From positions 1 through 32,889 of the forward strand of contig RFNT01000151.1 of NCBI GenBank assembly GCA_009927045.1: DNA of 32,889 bases, read 5' to 3'. This stretch comes from a bacterium (GTDB taxonomy: Bacteria > Bdellovibrionota > FAC87 > UBA2466). The notes under the pieces were generated by a model. The model was not told where the DNA came from, searched no databases, and saw only the letters and a program-made list of their open reading frames with translations. Below, piece by piece: positions 24,217-30,652 of the stretch (position 1 is the first letter of the stretch; each line of letters opens with the position of its first letter). The position numbers were made by a program, and so were the translations under genes.

Positions 24217-25112
24217 TTGGTTTCCTCATTCAGAAATTGAATCAATCGTCTGGGATAGTCGGTGATGATGCCATCTACGCCCCATGCCACCGCTTGCTTC
24301 CATTCGTCTAATCGATTCAAGGTCCAGGGATGAATTAAAATTCCTAAGCGGTGACACTCTTGAATCAAGTCCGGGCTGAGTAAATGAAATGCAGGAGAGA
24401 TAATTTGGGCGCCCAGTTTTTTGGTTTCCTCACAGAGGGATAATTTTCCCGTTTCAAAAAGGGCTGATAGCTTCAGGTTAGGATCAAGAAGTTTTGCCTC
24501 TCGAAGAGTGGGGATGTCAAAGCTTTGGAAAACGACGTTTTCAGTGTAGTTGTGCTTTTTCAAGAGCGTCACTACAGTGCGGACAAAAGTGCTTTTTTCG
24601 GTGGAGTTCTTCAAACCCGCCATCTTGGCTTCGATGTTTAAATGGACTTTCTTTGGAGATTTTGATTTTGCCCAAATTAATACTTCCTCCAGAGTGAGCA
24701 GGCGTTGACCTGGGACGGACTTCTGGTCGGGAAACAGCGGATTAGGTACTGAGCCACAATCAAATTTTTTGAGTTGGTTTACGCTCAACGTTCGGATGGG
24801 CAATGACCGCTTTAAAGGACGCTGGTCGGGGCCGATGCAGAAGTCTACTGACACTGCAGGGTCATGGGAGACCACGGGGACATCTCCCTTCGCTAGGTTC
24901 AAGTCGAGTTCTACCCAATCGGCTCCGGACTCAACCGATTCTTCAAATGCACTGAGCGTATTTTCAGGATGAGTCCCTCGAGACCCTCTATGCCCGTGTA
25001 CTTGGGGGCGCAACTTTTTCGGTTCTTTGGAAGTAGCTGGAGCGGGAGTCAGAGACTGGCAACCCCACAGAAAAAATACGATTGTGCTGATGATGGAAAA
25101 GTACGAGTTCAA
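24213..25112 (-). CDS. Glycerophosphodiester phosphodiesterase lipoprotein (GDPD)
   Basis: A TIM-barrel phosphodiesterase that cleaves glycerophosphodiesters from phospholipid turnover to sn-glycerol-3-phosphate and an alcohol. The core reads VHGHRGSRGTHPENTLSAF, the H-R-x(n)-E-N-T active site; Glu-x-Asp in VELDLN and VVSHDP follow, and the C-terminus has GILIHPWTLN and GVDGIITDYP. The frame is open from 25202, but the TTG at 25110-25112 overlaps the TetR stop as TTGA and puts a clean lipoprotein signal (NSYFSIISTIVFFLWGC, Cys18) at the start, so I choose it. The longer start would give a charged 30-residue extension inside tetR. The mature enzyme should be membrane-anchored, facing the periplasm. 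Confidence 0.87.
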   Translation of the reverse strand: MNSYFSIISTIVFFLWGCQSLTPAPATSKEPKKLRPQVHGHRGSRGTHPENTLSAFEESVESGADWVELDLNLAKGDVPVVSHDPAVSVDFCIGPDQRPLKRSLPIRTLSVNQLKKFDCGSVPNPLFPDQKSVPGQRLLTLEEVLIWAKSKSPKKVHLNIEAKMAGLKNSTEKSTFVRTVVTLLKKHNYTENVVFQSFDIPTLREAKLLDPNLKLSALFETGKLSLCEETKKLGAQIISPAFHLLSPDLIQECHRLGILIHPWTLNRLDEWKQAVAWGVDGIITDYPRRLIQFLNEETK

Positions 25113-25828
25113 GTAAGGCCCATTGAAGAAGCTTCGCGGAGCGATTTTTGAAATGTTTTCGATCCTTCCCGTGGCTCTACGGGAAGTTTTCCGACCCCAC
25201 ACAGAATCTGCTCAATCATATCCTTGATAAAGACATCTTTTTGAAAGGCAAAGAGATGTCCTCGTCCAGCAGACTCGAATAACTTATGACATCCTAATAA
25301 AAGGCCCCATAAGAGGAAGGTGGTTTGAAGAGCTGCATCTTCTTCCTCTGCGCGAAAGTAGGGCGATTGCTGAATGAAGTTTTTTATTCTGTCTAAACTA
25401 GCCAATGTAACGCTCATCAAGCGCGTGAGGGTCGTTGCTTGAATCTCAACCTCTTTCATTCCTTTGTAGGAATACAGGAGCAAATCAAAGTACTCTCCGT
25501 AAGGGCCATAAAATGCGAAAAACGAGTGAGCAATTTCAACCAAACATTCTCGGACTTGGGTTTTGTTTTTATGGTTTTTTGCCTTTTTAAGAAGCGCCTC
25601 AAGCCGTTTATCGAACTGTTCCGCCCCTTTGAGGGCTAGCGAAGCAAAAATATCCTCTTTGGATTGAAAATAGCGATAAATCAGACCAACGCTGATTTCC
25701 GCTTCCTGTGCCACATCCTGCAGGGGAGTATTCAAAAAGCCTTTTCTTTCAAATAGCTGCCGAGCAGCTTCGAGAATATCATTCGTGCGCTGCCGTTTTT
25801 CGCGCTCTTTACGTTCTTTGATGCCCAT
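25109..25828 (-). CDS. TetR-family transcriptional regulator
   Basis: A 239-residue regulator with an N-terminal helix-turn-helix of the TetR/AcrR type: DILEAARQLFERKGFLNTPLQDVAQEAEISVGLIYRYFQSKEDIF (residues 18-62). The C-terminal ligand domain (from about residue 80) is helical and of unknown specificity. It heads a minus-strand operon with GDPD, HAD and the unknown gene. It starts 190 bases from the divergent spt gene. TetR proteins often repress their own and the divergent gene, so control of both the ceramide and the GDPD operons is a reasonable inference. A short palindrome at 25902-25913 (CAAGACTTCTTG) is one candidate site, weak on its own. Confidence 0.88.
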   Translation of the reverse strand: MGIKERKEREKRQRTNDILEAARQLFERKGFLNTPLQDVAQEAEISVGLIYRYFQSKEDIFASLALKGAEQFDKRLEALLKKAKNHKNKTQVRECLVEIAHSFFAFYGPYGEYFDLLLYSYKGMKEVEIQATTLTRLMSVTLASLDRIKNFIQQSPYFRAEEEDAALQTTFLLWGLLLGCHKLFESAGRGHLFAFQKDVFIKDMIEQILCGVGKLPVEPREGSKTFQKSLREASSMGLT

Positions 25829-25952
25829 TTTTTTCCTCGCTTACCTGCGCGATTTTGTGATAAATCGGCCCCTCAGTCTCGTACAGGAGTGGGCTCCCTG
25901 GCAAGACTTCTTGTAGTGGGCAAAAAAAAATGAACGGCATTCAAAAAGAAAA

Positions 25953-25958
25953 TATGAT
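25953..25958 (+). promoter_or_regulatory. Candidate -10 element of the spt operon
   Basis: TATGAT, five of six consensus bases, about 60 bases before the chosen spt start. The matching -35 place (ATGAAC) fits poorly. A second TTGACT further down (25974-25979) has no good -10 partner. This call is tentative. Confidence 0.3.
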
Positions 25959-26019
25959 TCAATAAGCAGTTGAATTGACTCGGGTTTTCTTTTGGACGAT
26001 TCTAGACAAGGTAGAGGGA

Positions 26020-27369
26020 ATGAAAGAGTTGGAAATGACAGGATCTAAAGACATTTTTCAGAAATGTGCCTCTTTTGAAGAAGCTAATCGTGTGCGTCAA
26101 TTAGGCGTTTATCCCTATTTCCGATCCATTGAGGAAACCAAGGGCAATGAAGTGATTTGTAATGGCCAAACTAAGATCATGATTGGGTCTAATAACTATC
26201 TTGGACTCGCCCAAGATCCTCGAGTGATTGAAGCTGCCTGTGAAGCCGCCAGGAAATATGGCTCTGGTTGCACGGGGTCTCGTTTTCTGAATGGTAATAT
26301 TCAACTGCATGAACAGCTTGAAGCAGAATTGGCTGAATTTTTACAAAAAGAAGCAGTTCTCTTGTTTTCTACGGGCTTCTTTGTGAATCAAGGGGTGTTA
26401 GCCACCTTATTAGAAGACGGCGATGCTATTTTATGCGACCGGGAAAACCACGCCAGTATTTTAGATGGCTGTAAGCAGTCAGCAGCCAAGACGATTCCAT
26501 TTGCGCATAATTCAGCTGAGGCACTCAGGCGCCGCCTGGAACGGTTACCAGAAACAGCTGGTAAACTCCTGATAGTAGATGGTGTGTTTAGCATGTCAGG
26601 AGATATTGTGGATTTGCCTGCCATGACCAAGGTGGCGAAGGAGTATGGCTGTAGGATTTATGTGGATGAAGCGCATGCTCTTGGGGTTTTGGGGCCTCGA
26701 GGTGAAGGAACCGTACATCATTTTGGAATGAATCAAGATGTAGATCTGGTCATGGGGACATTCTCCAAAAGTTTGGGGTCAATGGGAGGGTTCATTGCTG
26801 GGCCCGAATACGTCGTTGATTACTTAAAACACAAAGCACGATGCTTCATGTTCACTGCTTCTTTAGCGCCTGCAGTGGCCGGCGGCGTATTAAAAGCACT
26901 TCAGATCCTGAAAAAAGAGCCAGAACTCATGGAAGGATTGTGGAAAAACACCCGCAAGATGCATAAAGGATTCAAGGAGCTGGGCTTCCAAATTGGCACG
27001 ACTCAAACTCCGATTGTTCCTATTGTGATTGGGAGCGAAGTTAAGGCTTTCATGTTCGCCCAAAAATTGTTCGAAGCGGGCATCTTCGCTACTCCTGCAG
27101 TCTTCCCAGCGGTTCGTTACGGCGAAGCAATCATTAGAACCAGCTACATGTCGACCCATACCGATCAGGAATTAGATTATGTGTTAGAGACTTTTGCTCG
27201 CCTCGGTCGAGAATTGGGAGTATTTGAAGAAGCTGCATATACGGGGGGCACTAAAAAGAATGGTTACGATTTCAGCAGCAACAACGCCGAAATTATTAAA
27301 AATCTTCGAAAATCTTCCGGAGATGCTGCATCCGAATCTGCAGCATCTGGTACCCCCATTCCCCGGTAG
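26020..27369 (+). CDS. spt: Serine palmitoyltransferase (alpha-oxoamine synthase)
   Basis: A PLP enzyme of the alpha-oxoamine synthase family, which condenses serine with an acyl-thioester to 3-ketosphinganine. From the ATG at 26020 (AAGG eight bases before; an earlier TTG at 25975 is less likely) it has IMIGSNNYLGLAQDPRV and GTGSR-like GCTGSRFLNG. It also has His144 in CDRENHASILDG, Asp216/His219 in VDEAHALGVLG, and PLP-Lys250 in GTFSKSLGSMGGFIAG. The latter, with KHKARCFMFTASLAP, resembles SPT more than BioF or KBL. The context (ceramide synthase and ceramide reductase follow) decides. Enzymes of this family usually end near RLGRELGVF. Here a 45-residue low-complexity tail (to PIPR) overlaps the next gene by 110 bases, perhaps through a lost G near 27215-27217. 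Confidence 0.87.
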   Translation: MKELEMTGSKDIFQKCASFEEANRVRQLGVYPYFRSIEETKGNEVICNGQTKIMIGSNNYLGLAQDPRVIEAACEAARKYGSGCTGSRFLNGNIQLHEQLEAELAEFLQKEAVLLFSTGFFVNQGVLATLLEDGDAILCDRENHASILDGCKQSAAKTIPFAHNSAEALRRRLERLPETAGKLLIVDGVFSMSGDIVDLPAMTKVAKEYGCRIYVDEAHALGVLGPRGEGTVHHFGMNQDVDLVMGTFSKSLGSMGGFIAGPEYVVDYLKHKARCFMFTASLAPAVAGGVLKALQILKKEPELMEGLWKNTRKMHKGFKELGFQIGTTQTPIVPIVIGSEVKAFMFAQKLFEAGIFATPAVFPAVRYGEAIIRTSYMSTHTDQELDYVLETFARLGRELGVFEEAAYTGGTKKNGYDFSSNNAEIIKNLRKSSGDAASESAASGTPIPR

Positions 27370-28375
27370 CATTTCAAAACTCATCGGTACGCAATCTCCA
27401 CTGGTAAGAGCCGGCGGAAAAATACTCCCTTTGATAGCTTTTCAGGGACAGCGGCCGGTGGGGCGCATTGCCGCCATTTTGAATCGTGCCCACAATGAAT
27501 ATTATCAAGACCGGACCGGGTTTTTTGGGTTTTTTGATTTCGTTCAGGATGAGAAAGTAGCCGAGGCTCTGTTGAAAGAAGCTGAGGCTCAGTTGCTGAG
27601 CTGGGGATGTGGCATTCTCCGAGGGCCTTATAGTCCGTCAGTAAATGACGAATGCGGACTCCTTGTTGAGGGGTTTGATTCCGCGCCCATGATCCTCATG
27701 CCGTTTAACCCAGATTATTATCAAGCAATTTATTCACGACTGGGCCTGAATAAGGTTCGTGATTTGTATGCGTACTACTTAACTTCTGACTTGGTAGTTC
27801 CAGAAAAGATCAAGAAAGTCGTCGAACGTGTGAAAAAAAGAAGCGGCGTCTCTTTTCGCAATATTGACTTAAAAAACCTTGATGCGGAACTGCGGGTTAT
27901 CCAGGAGCTCTATAACGGGACTCTAAAACGGAATTGGGGTTTCGTTCCCATTAGTTTTGAGGAGCTAAAATTTGCAAGTGAGGATTTAAAACAAATTATA
28001 AAACCGGACTTGGTTATGATTGCAGAAAAAGAAGGGGTTCCGGTTGGATTTTCCATGCTTTTACCCAACATGAACGAATTCATGTTGAAGTCAAAAAAAC
28101 ACTCCGGACTGCTACGCGTTCTGAATTTTGTATGGCAATTAAAGACCCGAACCCCCAGCGAAGCCCGCTTAGCAGTGCTTGGGGTGAAACCGGAATTTGA
28201 GAACGCAGGAATTCCCGCCGTTTTTTATTGGGAAAGTATTCAAAGAGGGAGAAAGAGTTTTAAAGGAGGAGAGCTTTCCTGGATCGAGGAGAGTAATATT
28301 CCTATGATGAGAAGTTTAGAGCTCATGGGAGCAAAAAAATATAAAACTTATTCTATTTTTGAGAAGCCCATATGA
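27260..28375 (+). CDS. bcerS: Bacterial ceramide synthase (GNAT-type acyltransferase, bCerS)
   Basis: A 371-residue cytoplasmic protein with a GNAT-like fold. PVGRIAAILNRAHNEYYQDRTGFFGFFDF near residue 70 and ILRGPYSPSVNDECGLLVEGFD near 125, followed by MPFNPDYY and DLYAYYL, are the conserved stretches of the large GNAT-like family that includes the Caulobacter ceramide synthase. That enzyme N-acylates 3-ketosphinganine and is unrelated to eukaryotic CerS. The frame opens at 27194. The ATG at 27260 puts the family-like N-terminus (LLKIFENLPEMLHPNLQHLVPP) right after the start. The stop overlaps cerR by four bases. Function is assigned from family resemblance and position between spt and cerR. 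The acyl donor is unknown. Confidence 0.82.
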   Translation: MVTISAATTPKLLKIFENLPEMLHPNLQHLVPPFPGSISKLIGTQSPLVRAGGKILPLIAFQGQRPVGRIAAILNRAHNEYYQDRTGFFGFFDFVQDEKVAEALLKEAEAQLLSWGCGILRGPYSPSVNDECGLLVEGFDSAPMILMPFNPDYYQAIYSRLGLNKVRDLYAYYLTSDLVVPEKIKKVVERVKKRSGVSFRNIDLKNLDAELRVIQELYNGTLKRNWGFVPISFEELKFASEDLKQIIKPDLVMIAEKEGVPVGFSMLLPNMNEFMLKSKKHSGLLRVLNFVWQLKTRTPSEARLAVLGVKPEFENAGIPAVFYWESIQRGRKSFKGGELSWIEESNIPMMRSLELMGAKKYKTYSIFEKPI

Positions 28376-29376
28376 AAGTCATGTTGACTGGTGCCAGCGG
28401 GTTTGTGGGGCGCAATCTGTTTATATCGCTACTAACAGATCCGCGGGTTCAAAAGATTGTTTTGCCGGTGAGAGAACCTCGAAAGTTAACAAAGCAGTGG
28501 GAGCAAGATGGGATTCGGGTTTCAGAGAATAAAGTAGAAGTGATTGAGACCGCGGCTCCCGAATGGCATGGTTTAGGATCTCAAGCAGTTGATGTTTTGA
28601 TTCACTCTGCCGGAATTTTGTTTGCCCGTGCCCAAAAAGATTTTTTTGATACGAATGTGAAGGGAACTCTAAACTTACTGAAGCAGGTCAAGTACGATCG
28701 GGCAGTTGTTTTGTCTTCGCAGGCGGCCAGCGGTCCATGCCAAGCTGGACAAAACACCAAGACTGAAAACGATGTTCCTGAACCGATCACTTGGTATGGG
28801 CGGTCCAAGCTGGAAATGGAACGCCTGGTGCAGGAACAGTTAGGTGACAAAAATATTATCTGTATTCGGCCTCCGATCATTTTAGGGGCGCGAGATACAG
28901 CTACTTTACCCCTTTTTAAGATGGTTAAAGGACGGGTTCTGTTCAAGCCTGGATTGAAGCCAAAATATTACAGCTATATTGCGGTAAAGGATTTAGTCAG
29001 AGCGATTGAGCAGGTGATATGGGTGTCAAATCCTCTGAAGGCATTCCAACAGAAAGTTTATTTTGTAGCTTCTGAGGAAGTCATCACGGATGAAACCCTG
29101 ATTGTCACAGCTGCGGCAGCTGCAAAAAAACGGGGCGTCTTGTTGAAGATTCCGCAGCCCCTTTTGAAGGGAATCGTAAAAGTAGTGGATGCCGTCCCTG
29201 CATGGAGAGAAGCGATTCCCTCCTTGTCGAGCGATCGTGCTCAAGAGATTTGGCCTGACCGATGGGTGGTTTCATCCCATAAGTTTCAACAAATGTTTGA
29301 ATGGCAGGCGAAATGTCCGCTATTAGAGACTCTTAAGGAAACCCATGATTGGTATGTTCGGAATGGAGATCTTTAA
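28372..29376 (+). CDS. cerR: Ceramide reductase, extended SDR (CerR-like)
   Basis: A 334-residue NAD(P)-dependent epimerase/reductase of the extended SDR group. It has the nucleotide-binding TGASGFVGRNLF at residues 6-17, VLIHSAGILFARA, the catalytic Ser in VLSSQAASGP, and YGRSKLEMERLV with Tyr and Lys. The SSQAASGP and YGRSKLE forms are those of the CerR relatives seen beside spt in Caulobacter-type sphingolipid loci. There the enzyme reduces 3-ketoceramide to dihydroceramide after N-acylation. Gene order here (spt, bcerS, cerR) follows that reaction order, and the start overlaps bcerS by four bases. Other sugar-epimerase activities cannot be excluded from sequence alone. Confidence 0.8.
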   Translation: MKVMLTGASGFVGRNLFISLLTDPRVQKIVLPVREPRKLTKQWEQDGIRVSENKVEVIETAAPEWHGLGSQAVDVLIHSAGILFARAQKDFFDTNVKGTLNLLKQVKYDRAVVLSSQAASGPCQAGQNTKTENDVPEPITWYGRSKLEMERLVQEQLGDKNIICIRPPIILGARDTATLPLFKMVKGRVLFKPGLKPKYYSYIAVKDLVRAIEQVIWVSNPLKAFQQKVYFVASEEVITDETLIVTAAAAAKKRGVLLKIPQPLLKGIVKVVDAVPAWREAIPSLSSDRAQEIWPDRWVVSSHKFQQMFEWQAKCPLLETLKETHDWYVRNGDL

Positions 29377-29377
29377 A

Positions 29378-30055
29378 ATGACAACGGGAGATCTGCTGTT
29401 AACTGGGCAAACTGAGAGTCACACGTATGTGTTTCAAGAGAGCTTCAGAGTGCATCAGGATTTGATTAAGCCACTTCGAGCTTTGGAAGCAGAGGCTCGA
29501 AACGCCGGCTTTCAATTTCAAGTCGTCAGTGCCTTTCGAAGCTTTCAAAAGCAGGTAGATATTTGGAACGCTAAAACCGAAGGGAAGTTACCGGTTTTAG
29601 ATGAGCAAGGGGTTCCGTTGAGCACTGAGAAATTGTCATCGCATGAACTGATGGAGGCCATCTTGAAGTGGTCCGCATTACCAGGGACTAGCCGACACCA
29701 TTGGGGCACTGATCTCGATGTGATCGATGGGGCAGGTCTCAGAGAGGGAGACCGTGTTCGATTAGTGCCAGAGGAGTTTTCCGGAAACGGCCCCTTTGCC
29801 GCTCTTCACCTGTGGCTGGACCAGCATTTGTCTCGTTTTGGTTTCTTCAGGCCCTATCGAATGGATCGAGGGGGGGTACGTCCTGAAAGATGGCATATCA
29901 GTTATGCCCCGTTGGCAGAAAAATTTTTGGAGCAACTAACAGAGGAAAAAGTAGCTCAGGCATTAGAAAGTAGTAACTTAATTCTAAAAAAGGAAGCGCT
30001 CCAGAACCTAAAGAGCATCTTCCAAACCTACGTAAAAAACATCGATCCGGTTTAA
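29378..30055 (+). CDS. M15-family D-alanyl-D-alanine carboxypeptidase (VanY-like)
   Basis: About 225 residues with the LAS-type zinc peptidase signature. VVSAFRSFQKQVDIWN near residue 48 is followed by SRHHWGTDLDVID near 105 (His and Asp zinc ligands) and ERWHISYAP near 170 (third ligand His and its Trp). It trims D-alanine from peptidoglycan stems or a related peptide. The frame opens at 29345, inside cerR. The ATG at 29378 follows the cerR stop by one base and has GGAG eight bases upstream. Neither start gives a signal peptide, which is unusual for a periplasmic peptidase. It could be cytoplasmic (recycling) or exported by another path. Confidence 0.82.
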   Translation: MTTGDLLLTGQTESHTYVFQESFRVHQDLIKPLRALEAEARNAGFQFQVVSAFRSFQKQVDIWNAKTEGKLPVLDEQGVPLSTEKLSSHELMEAILKWSALPGTSRHHWGTDLDVIDGAGLREGDRVRLVPEEFSGNGPFAALHLWLDQHLSRFGFFRPYRMDRGGVRPERWHISYAPLAEKFLEQLTEEKVAQALESSNLILKKEALQNLKSIFQTYVKNIDPV

Positions 30056-30273
30056 GCACCCGTATTTCTATCTGAATCTGAGAGAATACAAAACTGCTGG
30101 CTAGCGATTAGTCGTTGTCTTTCTGAATTCAGCCTTCAATTGAGTAGAGTTTTCTGGCATTTGCGTTGCACACTTGGGGGAGCATTAGGGAATCTCGCAG
30201 CTGATTTTTGAGTGGGTGTTGAATTTTTGCTGGATGTGACGAGTTTAACAGTTGCAACGTCCCCTAACCCCCA

Positions 30274-30290
30274 AACTCCCCTAAGGAGTT
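30274..30290 (+). other. Small perfect hairpin upstream of the terminator
   Basis: AACTCC (30274-30279), five-base loop, GGAGTT (30285-30290). It ends two bases before the larger hairpin. The pair of adjacent structures is more than a simple terminator needs. Confidence 0.35.
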
Positions 30291-30292
30291 AT

Positions 30293-30341
30293 GATAAAAT
30301 CGGGGATAGTGACTCATCTTGAGTTCGTCCCCGTTTTTATC
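30293..30341 (+). terminator. Intrinsic terminator-like hairpin, possibly bidirectional
   Basis: Arms GATAAAATCGGGGA (30293-30306) and TCCCCGTTTTTATC (30328-30341) pair over 14 positions with one mismatch and a 21-base loop. On the plus strand the CGGGGA/TCCCCG core is followed directly by TTTTT; on the minus strand by TTTTATC. It lies 240 bases past the M15 gene and probably ends the ceramide operon or a small RNA before the PBP pair. Confidence 0.6.
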
Positions 30342-30439
30342 GTAAAATAAAGAACCTCATAAAAAACAGTGACTCGCTGCGATAACAAGATCCAATAGAC
30401 AGATTGACCAGTGGCTCACGTCCGACAAGAATAACCATT

Positions 30440-30652
30440 ATGTCGAATCGATCAAAAATGGGAGTCGAGCTCCAGTCGAGTGAACTCAAATTGACTCAGC
30501 TAAACGTCTCACTCCCTGCTTGGATAGTGCAGGACCTAGAACAGATGAGCAAAACCACGCAACGTCCGCTCGATGAATTGATCCAGACCTCGCTGATGAT
30601 GTTCATCGCTACTCATAATGATTACTTAGGAAAAAATAAAAACAATCAATGA
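30440..30652 (+). CDS. Small ribbon-helix-helix-like protein coupled to the PBP gene
   Basis: About 70 residues. The frame opens at a TTG at 30404, but the ATG at 30440 is preferred. LKLTQLNVSLPAWIVQDLEQMSKTTQRPLDELIQTSLMMFI looks like a MetJ/Arc or CopG-type domain: one beta strand, then two helices. Such proteins bind DNA as dimers. There is no toxin beside it. Instead its stop overlaps the start of the class A PBP by four bases (30649-30652). It may be a regulator of that operon or an unrelated small helical protein. A promoter-like TTGACC (30404-30409), 17-base spacer, AAGAAT (30427-30432) sits just before the ATG, which would give an almost leaderless mRNA. Confidence 0.55.
   Translation: MSNRSKMGVELQSSELKLTQLNVSLPAWIVQDLEQMSKTTQRPLDELIQTSLMMFIATHNDYLGKNKNNQ

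Larger units (their letters stand above)
30056..30403. other. Intergenic region of 348 bases with tandem hairpins and no gene
   Basis: No convincing coding frame on either strand. The left 200 bases show nothing clear. The right part holds a small hairpin (30274-30290), a terminator-like hairpin (30293-30341), and an 8-base direct repeat AGTGACTC (30308-30315 and 30368-30375) 60 bases apart. A small RNA ending at the terminator is possible but not shown. Confidence 0.5.

Noticed and set aside
25902-25913. CAAGACTTCTTG as the TetR operator
   Set aside because: Five-base arms are too short and TetR sites are usually longer; kept only as a remark in the TetR entry.
25922-25930. Run of nine A in the tetR-spt gap
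   Set aside because: Common in intergenic DNA; no repeat unit or promoter UP-element could be firmly tied to it.
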